From: Thermoanaerobaculia bacterium
GTDB taxonomy: Bacteria; Acidobacteriota; Thermoanaerobaculia; Multivoradales; J023
DNA: 64,000 nucleotides
Direction of reading: 5' to 3'
Assembly (NCBI GenBank): GCA_028066595.1
Contig: JALCBJ010000003.1
Location: forward strand, 1-64,000
Of the stretch, positions 1 to 8,988 are shown piece by piece (positions within the stretch are counted from its first letter, which is position 1; the number at the start of each line of letters is the position of its first letter). Under the pieces are notes generated by a model. The model had not been told where the DNA came from, did no database searches, and was given only the letters and a program-made list of their open reading frames with translations. A program made the position numbers and the translations under genes.

Positions 1-1
1 G

Positions 2-505
2 GTGATTCGAGGCGACGTGGCGCTCCTCTCCGGGTACCCGAAGCTGGCGCACCAACACTACGAGGCGGCGATCCAGCTCGGCAAGCGATACGGCCGAAAC
101 GACACCACCGCCAAAGCTCGGAAATTGGCTTTGACCCTGAGTGAAGCCGCCCGGCCCGAACCACTCACCTCCGCCCGGAAGCTGGCAGACGACCTGCGGG
201 CGGAACGCCGGGCCGGAAATGAATGGCCGACACACACCCTCGACGAGGTGGTTCTTCGCGTCTCTCTCGGCGAGCCGGACCTGGCGTTCGAAGCCTTGGA
301 CGAAGGCGTCGCGCTGGGCTTGCGCGACGCCGACTGGCTCCTGCTCGACCCGCTGCTCGCTTCCCTTCGGCAGGAACCGGGTCTGACGCTGTGCGTGGAG
401 CAGATTCGAGAGCTCGTGGAACAGCAGCGTCAGCGCGTCTTGGCCGACCCATCCGTGGCGCATTTGCTGGCTCCGCCGACGGCGGTCAAGGACGCCAAGA
501 TGTAG
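2..505 (+). CDS. C-terminal part of a TPR-containing protein (5' end outside window)
   Basis: Open to window edge; TPR-like repeats (AHQHYEAAIQLGKRYG, DLAFEALDEGVALG) and a terminal cap (DPLLASLRQEPG) resembling the ends of the TPR proteins at 30088 and 58790. Confidence 0.6.
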   Translation: MIRGDVALLSGYPKLAHQHYEAAIQLGKRYGRNDTTAKARKLALTLSEAARPEPLTSARKLADDLRAERRAGNEWPTHTLDEVVLRVSLGEPDLAFEALDEGVALGLRDADWLLLDPLLASLRQEPGLTLCVEQIRELVEQQRQRVLADPSVAHLLAPPTAVKDAKM

Positions 506-1680
506 TCTTCGATCAGACGTTCGGTGAGTCGGGCCGATCCTTGCTGGTTGTAGTTGCGAGCCGTCAACACCAAGGTCATATGCAACGACGGCACCACCAC
601 GACCTTGTTGCCACCATTGCCAGCCATGAAGACGCTGGGGTACGAGCAGTCGGCGACCGTGAACTCCTCACGCCACCAGAGATAGCCGTAGGTGTTGCGT
701 TCCCTGATCTGAGCGTGAGCCCGGGTCGATTCCTCCACCCACGAGTTTGGCAGCACCTGTTCCCCATGCCACCTGCCGCCGTCCAGGTAAAGCTGGGCCA
801 ACTTCAGCAAATCCCTCGACCGAAGCCCGGTGCCGCCCCCCAGCTGCGCCATACCCAGCGGGGAGAACTGCCATTCCACCTCTTCGATGCCGAGCGGAGA
901 GAAGAGCCGCTCGCTGGCATATTCGGGCACTGACCGACCCGTTGCCTGTTCGAGGACCGCCGCGAGAATCGAGACTCCAGCCGTACAGTACGAGAACGCC
1001 CGACCGAAGGGTGCGTCGGCAGGCTTGTCGACCCACGCGGGGAACCCCTTGATCGGCAGGTCGAGAAGGAACTGCACCCAGTCCTCGATCAAGTACATCC
1101 GCTCCTCGTTGCCGCGAGAGAACCGGTTCCAGTCGTCGCATTCGAGGAGCGAGCTCATCGTCAACAGGTCCTCTATCGTGATCTCGGCCTTGCGTGGGTC
1201 CAGATGGCGCATCGGGCGTCGATCGCCCAGAGCCGACAACAGCCGCACCTCCACTCCAGCGAGGGCGCCGTCGGTAATGGCTCCTCCAATCAACATCGAC
1301 GCCAGGGTCTTGGTCGCGGAGCGGGTGTTGTGGAGGGTGTCCCGATCGGAATGCCAATACCGCTCGAAGACCAACTGGCCGTCTACCGCAACGAGAACGC
1401 TCGTCACCAGATCGAACTCGCCGGCACCGACGTCTTTGGCCATGGTTGCCAGCCGAGACGGGTCCAGACCAACGTCCGCCGGGGTACCGACGGCCCAACC
1501 GTCTTCCAGTGCCTCGGGGGGAACCGATGGATTCGAGGAGGACGCCGCAACGACCGGAAACGCCGTGCCGCAACAGAGAGTCGCGAACACCCCGATCGCG
1601 AGAACGAACCGATGGGCCAGCCCAGGTCGACGATCTTCCCGTCGAAACGGCGTCTGGAGTTGCGTAGGAAACAGTGTCAT
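430..1680 (-). CDS. Serine hydrolase, beta-lactamase/class C family, secreted
   Basis: Signal peptide after internal ATG (MTLFPTQ...); SATKTLASMLIG (SxxK), YCTAGVS (YxN-like region), GYLWWRE, AGNGGNKVVVVPSLHMTLVLTARNY typical of the beta-lactamase family. Confidence 0.85.
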   Translation of the reverse strand: MTLFPTQLQTPFRREDRRPGLAHRFVLAIGVFATLCCGTAFPVVAASSSNPSVPPEALEDGWAVGTPADVGLDPSRLATMAKDVGAGEFDLVTSVLVAVDGQLVFERYWHSDRDTLHNTRSATKTLASMLIGGAITDGALAGVEVRLLSALGDRRPMRHLDPRKAEITIEDLLTMSSLLECDDWNRFSRGNEERMYLIEDWVQFLLDLPIKGFPAWVDKPADAPFGRAFSYCTAGVSILAAVLEQATGRSVPEYASERLFSPLGIEEVEWQFSPLGMAQLGGGTGLRSRDLLKLAQLYLDGGRWHGEQVLPNSWVEESTRAHAQIRERNTYGYLWWREEFTVADCSYPSVFMAGNGGNKVVVVPSLHMTLVLTARNYNQQGSARLTERLIEDYILASLTAVGGASKCATDGSAKTR

Positions 1681-1775
1681 GCGGATCTCCTGGAATGCGT
1701 CGGATAGGTCTTTGGACGAGCCGGAATAGTCCGGCACGATTCATTTCCCCATCCGGCCATCCGCAGCTGCCAGAT

Positions 1776-1791
1776 CACCTGAAAACAGGTG
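1776..1791. promoter_or_regulatory. Perfect inverted repeat CACCTG-AAAA-CAGGTG between two minus-strand genes (operator or hairpin)
   Basis: Read directly: cacctgaaaacaggtg; a second weaker dyad (gacct...aggtc) follows at about 1798-1820. Confidence 0.4.
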
Positions 1792-1844
1792 GAAATTGAC
1801 CTGAAGATCAGCTGAAGGTCGCTATGAGGTCTGCGGATTGCGGC

Positions 1845-3275
1845 CTACGGCGACCCCCAGGCGCCTGTGTCGCCGGACTCGAATCCATCGCGGAAGATCT
1901 CGCAACCCGACAGCATGACGCGCTGACCGTAGATCTCGAACTCCTCGTCGACTGCACCCTGGTCGTCGTCGTCGGCCGACCATACGACCAGGAGCTGCCC
2001 GTTGTCCGAGGGTGGCGCCACCGCAGGCCGGTTGGCATCGCGGCTCGGGCCGCCGGTCCCGACGACATCGCTGATGCGGAAGTCGTTCGGCGCCAGCTCG
2101 AGCCCGTCACGGTCGAGATACTGACCGAAGATCTCCCGCTCCCCCACGGCCAGGCCATCGACATCGTCTTCACCGTGCCAGACGACCAAGAAGGCCTCGG
2201 CAGCTGAATCGTAGGTGGCCGCCGGGAAACCGGCGTCGTACAGCGACTCGCGCATCCCGCCCATGTCGCTGACGAGGAAGTCGTCGGCACCGAGGGAGCC
2301 GCCCGCCCCATCGAGCAGCTGGCCGAAGATCTCGAACTCGTCATCGATCGTAGGAAAGTCGGTGTCGGCCTGCCAGACCACCAGATAGCGACCCTCGGGG
2401 CTCACGGCGATCGACGGATTCAAGGCATCGTATGCGCTGTCACCATCCGGACCCATGGCACTGATGCGGAAATCGTCGACTCCCACTTCGAGACCAAACC
2501 TGCCGTTGAGACGCTGGCCCACGATTTCGAGCTCGAGCTCGAAAAGGGCAGGCAGGATATCGGCGACCCACACGACCAGGTACTCCTGGGTCATAGGGTT
2601 ATAGGTCACACTCGGCCTCGACATCTGCGCACCCGGGCCACTGATCCTGAACTCCGGATCGCCGATTCGAGCACCGGTGGCGGCGTCGAGACGTTGACCG
2701 ACGACCTCGTCACCGATCAGCCATGTCACCAGATACTCGTCGTCCGTAGGGTTGTAGGCCACGGCCGGTCCGAGCGAATCGGGTGCATCGCTGATCGGAA
2801 AACTGCCGCCGATCGGTATCGTCGCGCCGGTGAGTAGCTGGCCGTAGATCCGCAGCTCGTCGACAGCGTCGTCGTTGCCCTCCCACACGACCAAGTACTG
2901 CTCATTCGTCGAGTCGTAGGCCACGTCCGGAGTGAAGGCGCCGTAGTCGGTATCGTGTTCGGGGCCCATGTCGCTGATCTGGAGAAAGGTCCCGAAGCCG
3001 CCGCCACCTTGGTGAACCTGGCCGTAGATCTCGAAGATCTCGTTGGCCTGGTTCGGTCCACCATCACCCCAAAAGACCACCAGGTACTCGTCGCGGTCTG
3101 GATTGTAGGCTGCCCTGGGCTCCCGGGCGTCAAACTCCGCGGATCCCGAGCCACCTAGAACGCTCAGGCGAAAGTCGTTGACGCCCACTTCCGGACAGGC
3201 AGATGCGCCGAGTGGGCTAGCACCGATGGTCCCCACGACGGCGAGCAAGAGCGTGCACAACCGAGTCCTTCGCAT
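1845..3275 (-). CDS. Secreted repeat protein (probable beta-propeller) with C-terminal DGFESGDTGAW motif
   Basis: Signal peptide; about 6 repeats of the type YDSxxxxYLVVWxxDDD...EFEIFGQxLDxxG...DFRISDMG; C-terminus CEIFRDGFESGDTGAWGSP. Confidence 0.75.
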   Translation of the reverse strand: MRRTRLCTLLLAVVGTIGASPLGASACPEVGVNDFRLSVLGGSGSAEFDAREPRAAYNPDRDEYLVVFWGDGGPNQANEIFEIYGQVHQGGGGFGTFLQISDMGPEHDTDYGAFTPDVAYDSTNEQYLVVWEGNDDAVDELRIYGQLLTGATIPIGGSFPISDAPDSLGPAVAYNPTDDEYLVTWLIGDEVVGQRLDAATGARIGDPEFRISGPGAQMSRPSVTYNPMTQEYLVVWVADILPALFELELEIVGQRLNGRFGLEVGVDDFRISAMGPDGDSAYDALNPSIAVSPEGRYLVVWQADTDFPTIDDEFEIFGQLLDGAGGSLGADDFLVSDMGGMRESLYDAGFPAATYDSAAEAFLVVWHGEDDVDGLAVGEREIFGQYLDRDGLELAPNDFRISDVVGTGGPSRDANRPAVAPPSDNGQLLVVWSADDDDQGAVDEEFEIYGQRVMLSGCEIFRDGFESGDTGAWGSP

Positions 3276-3480
3276 CTCGACGATCTCCCTTCATCTGCCG
3301 GCCCGAGCGGTTGCCCGATCTTCGTTCCATCGAGGGGAGAAACGCATCGCCAAGCCAAAGCGCACGGCGCGGCGGATATCTCTGGCCTGGATCAGAGGGA
3401 CCGAGGGGCCCGGACGACGCGACCAGTCGGTGTCGTCGGAGCATCTGGAGAGACCGCGCTGTGAACCAGAGAGCGTTCGG

Positions 3481-6174
3481 CTACTCTGTGCGCAGAGCTT
3501 CGAGCGGGTCGATCCGCGCCACCTTGCGCGCGGGCACGGCGCTCGACAGGAGGCTCAGGATCAGGAGCGACATGCCGGCGGCAGCAACAACCGCCAGATC
3601 CATCGGCTCGATGCCGTAGAGCTGGCTGCGCACGAGGTTCCCGAGACTCCATGAGATGGGAACCGCCACCACCAGGCCCAGCACCGCCAACACCAGCGCC
3701 TCGCGTACGATCAGGCCCGCAGCCGACCAGCCCCGGGCACCAAGTGCCATGCGAATACCGATCTCGTGGAACCGCTGCTCCGCAGAGAATGCCAGGAGGC
3801 CGTAGAGCCCGATCACGGCCAGCATCGTCGCCACCGCGGCGAATGCCGTGGCGAGATTGGCCAGGACGCGCTCGTTGGCGAGTAGCAAGTCGAGCTGGTC
3901 GTCGAGAGTCCGAATACTGACCAACGTCAATCCAGGGTCGATCTCACGTAGTGTTCGCCGCACCGCATGTTCCGCGATGGACGATTCGGTCGTGGTACGG
4001 ACGTAGAACGTCGCGGTGCTGACCGTCCGCTCCCAAAGCGCGAAGAAAACGTGGGGCTCGGGCTCACGGATTCCGAAATCACGGAAGCTTTCGACGACGC
4101 CGACGACCTCGATGGATGGCTTGGCGTCGGGCGAGATGCCGAATGCCAGCCTCTCGCCGATCGGCAAGGCGCCGTGGAGGTAACGGTCGACAAACTCCCG
4201 ATTGACGATCACGGAGCTCAGGTCCCATCCCTCTTCGGTTCGATCCTGCTCGTCGAACGCCCTGCCGGCCAAAATGGGTGTGCCCAACGCCTCGAAGAAT
4301 CCTGGAGTCACCGCGTTCATGGGGATGCTGTGATCGGTCGGTACGTGCCTGCCCTCATGGGTGACCGTCACCGGGTTGTTCCACCCTCCGCCAATGAGCA
4401 TCTCGAATGCTGCGACTCCCGCGCCCGCCACTTCGGGCTGGGTCTGCAGGCGTTCCAGGATACGCGCCGTCACCTTCTTGGCGTCCTGTGTGGAGAACCC
4501 GTCGAGGCGTGGATCGATCTGAAAACTCAGCAGATTCTCCGTCTCGTACCCGGGGCCCTGGAGCCGTAGGGAGCGCAGGCTCTGAGTGAAGAGACCGGCG
4601 CCGAGGAGCAGCACCAGGGCCAGGGCAAACTGACATGTCACGAGCAGCTTGCGCAGCCGCAGTCCGCTACCGGCTCCGTCGGATCGTTGCTGGAGCGCAT
4701 CGATAGGTCGTACCGACGAGGCGAAGATTGCGGGTGCCGTGCCCGCCACGATCGTGACGCAGACGGCCACCGCAAAGGCAAAGATCAGAACACGCAGATC
4801 GAGCGCCGGATCGATGGGGGGCAGGGCCGCGCCGCCCTGCGCAGGTGCCACCAGGGTGACGACCCAGCGAGCGAATGCCGGTGCCAGCGCCAGACCCACA
4901 GCGCTGCCCATCAGCGCGAACAAGCCACTCTCGATCAACGACTCGCCGATCAGTCGCCGACGGCTGGCACCAAGGGCCGTACGGAGCGCCGTGGCCCGCC
5001 TCGAAGAGAAGACTCGCGCCAGCGAAAGGTTCGCGACGTTCAAACAGGCCAAGAGGAAGACCAACGCGGTGGCTCCGCTGAGAATACGTACCGGCTCCTG
5101 TAGCCGCTCACCCAGCTGAGCCTGGCCTCGGCTGCCATCGAGCACCCGCAGTTTCGAACCCTGGAAGCCCTGCATCTGCTCGTGCGTCAAAGACGGCCAG
5201 TCGTCCCGCTGCATGTCGGCGCGCTTGTAGGCTTCGAAGAAAGGCTCCAGCTCCGCCGCCGCTTCCTCCGCCGAGTTGCCGGGGACGAGACGGGCGAAGA
5301 CGTGGGTGAATCGAGACCGGTGCTCGTCGAGCCCACCATGGCCGGCGATGGCCTTGACCATCTGGATCGAAGCCCACAATGCCGGCGGCTGGCTCCAGTC
5401 GGTGCCGCGAAATCCGCGCTCCGCCACACCGACCACACGAAACGGCGTGCCATTGAGATGCACCTCACGTCCTATGACGTCGCGATCGCTCGCGAAATGC
5501 CGTTGCCAGAACCAGTGTGAGAGAACGATCACCGGATGGGCATCGGGCTCTCGGTCGGCCTCGTCGTCGAGTAGACGCCCCACCACGGACCGTACTCCCA
5601 ATGCGTTGAAGTAGGAACCGGTCACCAGCTCCACACGGGTCGGGATCGACTGATCACCCAGGCCCAGGTGTGCATCGGCAGGAGCACGCGCGAAGACCTC
5701 CGAGAAGCTGTCGATTTCAGACCGGACCCGCTCGTAGAGAGGGAACGGAACCAGGTGCCCGGAGCCCTTGCTTCCCAGACCCTGGACCGGAAAGAAGCCG
5801 TCCCATTGGAGCTGGGCCAACGACTCCGGAGCCTCTACAGGGAGGGTCCGCACCATCACTTGGTCGGCGATCGAGAAGATGGAGACGTTGAGTCCGACGC
5901 CCAGTGCCAACGACAGCAGGATGGCCGCGGTCGAGATCGGCGAGCTCTTCATCTGGCGCAGCGCATAGCGCGTGTTGCGCACCAGATGATCGACGAACAT
6001 CCAACGGGAGCTCTCGTAGAAACGCTCCTGGGTCCGCATCACGTTGCCGAATCGGCGCCGCGCCATACCCTCGGCTTCTGTCGGATCTACACCCTCTTCG
6101 ATCAGCTGGTCGATTTCGAGCTGGAGGTGGGACTCGATCTCCGCGTAGAAGTCTTCATCACGACGTCGCGTCAT
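3481..6174 (-). CDS. ABC transporter permease of the ADOP type (MacB-like periplasmic and FtsX domains)
   Basis: N-terminal prefix domain FYAEIESHLQLEIDQLIEEGVDPTEAEGMARRRFGN, then LALGVGLNVSIFSIADQVMVRTLPV, duplicated permease halves, C-term FHEIGIRMALGA...VPARKVARIDPLEALRTE. Confidence 0.92.
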   Translation of the reverse strand: MTRRRDEDFYAEIESHLQLEIDQLIEEGVDPTEAEGMARRRFGNVMRTQERFYESSRWMFVDHLVRNTRYALRQMKSSPISTAAILLSLALGVGLNVSIFSIADQVMVRTLPVEAPESLAQLQWDGFFPVQGLGSKGSGHLVPFPLYERVRSEIDSFSEVFARAPADAHLGLGDQSIPTRVELVTGSYFNALGVRSVVGRLLDDEADREPDAHPVIVLSHWFWQRHFASDRDVIGREVHLNGTPFRVVGVAERGFRGTDWSQPPALWASIQMVKAIAGHGGLDEHRSRFTHVFARLVPGNSAEEAAAELEPFFEAYKRADMQRDDWPSLTHEQMQGFQGSKLRVLDGSRGQAQLGERLQEPVRILSGATALVFLLACLNVANLSLARVFSSRRATALRTALGASRRRLIGESLIESGLFALMGSAVGLALAPAFARWVVTLVAPAQGGAALPPIDPALDLRVLIFAFAVAVCVTIVAGTAPAIFASSVRPIDALQQRSDGAGSGLRLRKLLVTCQFALALVLLLGAGLFTQSLRSLRLQGPGYETENLLSFQIDPRLDGFSTQDAKKVTARILERLQTQPEVAGAGVAAFEMLIGGGWNNPVTVTHEGRHVPTDHSIPMNAVTPGFFEALGTPILAGRAFDEQDRTEEGWDLSSVIVNREFVDRYLHGALPIGERLAFGISPDAKPSIEVVGVVESFRDFGIREPEPHVFFALWERTVSTATFYVRTTTESSIAEHAVRRTLREIDPGLTLVSIRTLDDQLDLLLANERVLANLATAFAAVATMLAVIGLYGLLAFSAEQRFHEIGIRMALGARGWSAAGLIVREALVLAVLGLVVAVPISWSLGNLVRSQLYGIEPMDLAVVAAAGMSLLILSLLSSAVPARKVARIDPLEALRTE

Positions 6175-6209
6175 CGTCGTCTCCCTGAATTTCGGTTTGT
6201 CGGCCTGCA

Positions 6210-6596
6210 TCACGATCGCGCGAGACCCAGAACTCGGCCCATGGCCTCGACCGTGCGTGTCCACAAGTCGGTCTCGGCCACCAACTGGCGGCGCCCGGCC
6301 GCGGTCAGCTCATAGAAACGGGCGCGACGGTTGTTCTCGCTGATGCCCCACTCCCCCTGGATCAGGCGGCGCTTCTCCAACCGCTGAAGCGCCGGGTAGA
6401 GTGAACCGTGGTCCACGAGCAAGACATCGTCCGACTCTCGCTGGATGGCACGGGCGATGCCCTGTCCGTGCTCTTTGCCGAAGAAAAGAACTCGCAGAAT
6501 CAGTAGGTCGAGGGTTCCCTGCAGGAGTGCGATGCGCTGTTCGCGCTGTGCCGGTTCTTCATCTGGAGTTGCTCCGGTCTTGTGTCTGGGTGACAT
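6210..6596 (-). CDS. PadR family transcriptional regulator
   Basis: [14 protein letters not shown]...[39 protein letters not shown]...[15 protein letters not shown]; directly upstream of the ADOP permease. Confidence 0.93.
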   Translation of the reverse strand: MSPRHKTGATPDEEPAQREQRIALLQGTLDLLILRVLFFGKEHGQGIARAIQRESDDVLLVDHGSLYPALQRLEKRRLIQGEWGISENNRRARFYELTAAGRRQLVAETDLWTRTVEAMGRVLGLARS

Positions 6597-6620
6597 CTCA
6601 ACACCTCACTCGATCGTTCT

Positions 6621-6698
6621 TTGGGTAGAATGTCTACTCAAGTGGAGACTATACCGCCTTTGGGTAGAATGTCTACTCAAGTGGAGACTATACCGCCT
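6621..6698. repeat. Exact tandem duplication of a 39-bp unit (ttgggtagaatgtctactcaagtggagactataccgcct x2), probable operator/promoter of padR-ADOP
   Basis: Copies 6621-6659 and 6660-6698 identical; each contains the inverted repeat GTAGA-ATG-TCTAC; lies 25-102 bp upstream of the padR start. Confidence 0.9.
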
Positions 6699-6739
6699 CG
6701 GTGGGCGAAAGGTTTCACATCGACATCGATCGAGTGGAG

Positions 6740-7015
6740 TCAGCCGCCGCTGACCGCGGGCAAGATCGTCATCTCGTCTTCGGCCCGGACCGGCGTGTCG
6801 AAGCCTCCGGTGTAGCGGATACTCTCGCTCCCGACGAACAGAGCCACGTGGGGACGGAGGCGACCCTGCTCCGTGAGGAGGCGATCACGAACGCCCGGAT
6901 GGATCTCGAACAGGGCTTCCAGAGCACTCGCCACTGTGGCGCCCGGGCGGTCGATTCGGGCGATCGGATGGCCACCGGTATGCCGGCGCAGGGCCGAGGG
7001 GATGTGGATCTTCAT
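6740..7015 (-). CDS. MoaD/ThiS-like ubiquitin-fold protein ending in Gly-Gly
   Basis: 91 aa MKIHIPSALRRHTGGHP...GATVASALEALFEIHPGVRDRLLTEQGRLRPHVALFVG...EDEMTILPAVSGG; start 7 nt after the upstream gene's stop. Confidence 0.85.
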   Translation of the reverse strand: MKIHIPSALRRHTGGHPIARIDRPGATVASALEALFEIHPGVRDRLLTEQGRLRPHVALFVGSESIRYTGGFDTPVRAEDEMTILPAVSGG

Positions 7016-7022
7016 CCTACGT

Positions 7023-8150
7023 TCAGCCGATCCGAGCAGCGCGCACACAGAGAACGGGTGGCAGCCCCTCCGCCAACGCCTGCCACGAGTCTCCATCGTC
7101 GTTGGAGGCAAAGACCTTGCCGCTGCGGGTACCGAAATAGATGCCGGCGCGATCGCACGAGTCTGTGTCCATGGCGTCGCGTAGTACGGTCTCGTACGCG
7201 TTCGCCTGCGGCAGTCCAGCGGACAGGGCATGCCAGGAGCCGCCGGCGTCTCGGGTGCGGTAAACCCGCAGTTTCGCTTCCGGCGTGCACCGGAATTCGT
7301 CGGACTCCAGCGGGACGACATAGACCGTATCGGCGTCGTGAGGATGAACCACCATGGCAAAACCGAAGTCCGAAGGCACGTCTCCGGCGATATCGCTCCA
7401 CGACGTACCGTAGTCGTCGGAGCGGTACAGTCCCCAGTGGTTCTGAAGGAACAGCCGGTCGGGCCGGGAGGGATGAGCCACCACCTTGTGCACACACTGC
7501 CCAAACTCAGGGTACCGATTCTCTTCGGGCAGGAACTGCGCACGCACACCTTGATTACTCGGTGCCCAGGTGGCTTCCCCGTCGACGGTGCGGTACACGC
7601 CGCCGGTGGAGATGGCCACCAGCATACGCTCGGGATCATCGGCATGGGGAACGATGGTGTGCAAGCACAGACCACCGCCGCCCGGCTCCCAACGTTCGCG
7701 ATGGGGGTGGTTGAACAACCCTTCCACCAACGACCACGTGACACCTGCATCTTCGGACCGGAAGAGCGCCGCCGGCTCGACGCCGCAGTAGAGAACATCT
7801 GGCTCTGTATCTCGACCGATGGCGATCTGCCAGATCTGCTTGAGGTCGTCGGTACCTTCGGGGAAACGGACGGGGGTCGTCTCCGGGCTCGTCCAGCTCT
7901 CACCGAAGTCGTCCGAGGCCCGCAGGTTCGGTCCCCAATGCCAGCTCGAAGTGGCCGCGAAGATGCGCTGCCGTCCTGCCCGGCCGTCGTAGGCCAGAGC
8001 ATAGACCGGCTCGCCTTGGAACCAGGGCCCCGCCACCTCGAAGGTACGGCGATCGTCCCCTGTGGAACGAAAGAGAAACGCGCCTTTCGCGGTGCCAACC
8101 AGAACCACCACGTCGCCGCGGGTGACCGACGCCGTCCGGACATGTGCCAT
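7023..8150 (-). CDS. BNR/sialidase-like (WD40/YVTN/BNR-type) beta-propeller protein
   Basis: Asp-box-like repeats: SDDFGESWT, SEDAGVTWS, SDDYGTSWSD, TRDAGGSWHA, SNDDGDSWQA. Confidence 0.85.
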   Translation of the reverse strand: MAHVRTASVTRGDVVVLVGTAKGAFLFRSTGDDRRTFEVAGPWFQGEPVYALAYDGRAGRQRIFAATSSWHWGPNLRASDDFGESWTSPETTPVRFPEGTDDLKQIWQIAIGRDTEPDVLYCGVEPAALFRSEDAGVTWSLVEGLFNHPHRERWEPGGGGLCLHTIVPHADDPERMLVAISTGGVYRTVDGEATWAPSNQGVRAQFLPEENRYPEFGQCVHKVVAHPSRPDRLFLQNHWGLYRSDDYGTSWSDIAGDVPSDFGFAMVVHPHDADTVYVVPLESDEFRCTPEAKLRVYRTRDAGGSWHALSAGLPQANAYETVLRDAMDTDSCDRAGIYFGTRSGKVFASNDDGDSWQALAEGLPPVLCVRAARIG

Positions 8151-8195
8151 TGCACAAGTGTACGGCGTCGGGAAGTCCCGAGTTTCCTCCCCCGC

Positions 8196-8798
8196 TCAGC
8201 GAGCGAAGATCAGGAGCAAGACGATCACGAGGGCTACGAGACCGCCGAAGACCATCGGCATGGGCAGGAGGTCCTTGGCCACGTCTTTGGCGACGTTGCG
8301 CGCGAACTCGGACTGACTCGGTCCTTCGATCTCGGCCGGCTCGCTGTCTGCGGTCGCGTCCTGCACCTCGACGACCCGGCCCAGACCTTCCAAGCTCTGT
8401 TTCGTGATGGCCTTGGCAGAGCTCTCGAGCAGCCGTTGGCCAACGGTGGCGACCCGGCCGCCCACATGTGCCTCGCCGTCGTATCGCAGTGTGGTTTGCT
8501 CGTCGTCTTCCGATAGTTGCACGCCGGCATTTGCCTTGACGAAACCCGACGCACCACGCCCGTCGATCTGCATGCGATAGCTGTCGGGTCGCTCGATGTC
8601 GTGCAGCTCGATCTTGCCCTGAAACTTTCCCTGCACCGGCCCGACCTTGATGTCTAGCTGACCCTCGTACTGGTTTTCTCCCACCTGCTCCAGTTTCTCG
8701 CAACCCGGCATGACGGACGCCAGGATTTGCGGATCGAAGAGCGCGTCCCAAACCCGGTCGCGAGAGGCGTGGAAGACGAACTCACCCGTCAACTTCAT
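8196..8798 (-). CDS. CoxG-like SRPBCC-family protein with C-terminal transmembrane helix
   Basis: MKLTGEFVFHASRDRVWDALFDPQILASVMPGCEKLEQVGENQYEGQLDIKVGPVQGKFQGKIEL...; hydrophobic C-term VFGGLVALVIVLLLIFAR. Confidence 0.85.
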   Translation of the reverse strand: MKLTGEFVFHASRDRVWDALFDPQILASVMPGCEKLEQVGENQYEGQLDIKVGPVQGKFQGKIELHDIERPDSYRMQIDGRGASGFVKANAGVQLSEDDEQTTLRYDGEAHVGGRVATVGQRLLESSAKAITKQSLEGLGRVVEVQDATADSEPAEIEGPSQSEFARNVAKDVAKDLLPMPMVFGGLVALVIVLLLIFAR

Positions 8799-8988
8799 GG
8801 AGCGGCATTGCCTCGAGGTCGGTGGATACGAAGACACTAGACATGATCGAGCACAGATCTAGCACGGTAGCACGGGTCTCGACACCTCTCCGCGCCACGG
8901 GTCTCGAACCGGACTTGTGCCCAGAATCTCGAGGGCTCCGAAGCAGGCTCCCGATGGGTCTCGTCTGGCCGAGTCCGGGGTGCCCCGC

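Noticed and set aside
6621-6698. Possible CRISPR or minisatellite array
   Set aside because: Only two abutting copies with no spacers; treated as a duplicated promoter/operator unit
7230-8516. 428-aa plus-strand ORF across the BNR propeller and CoxG-like genes
   Set aside because: Spans two genes on the other strand, no family features; shadow ORF
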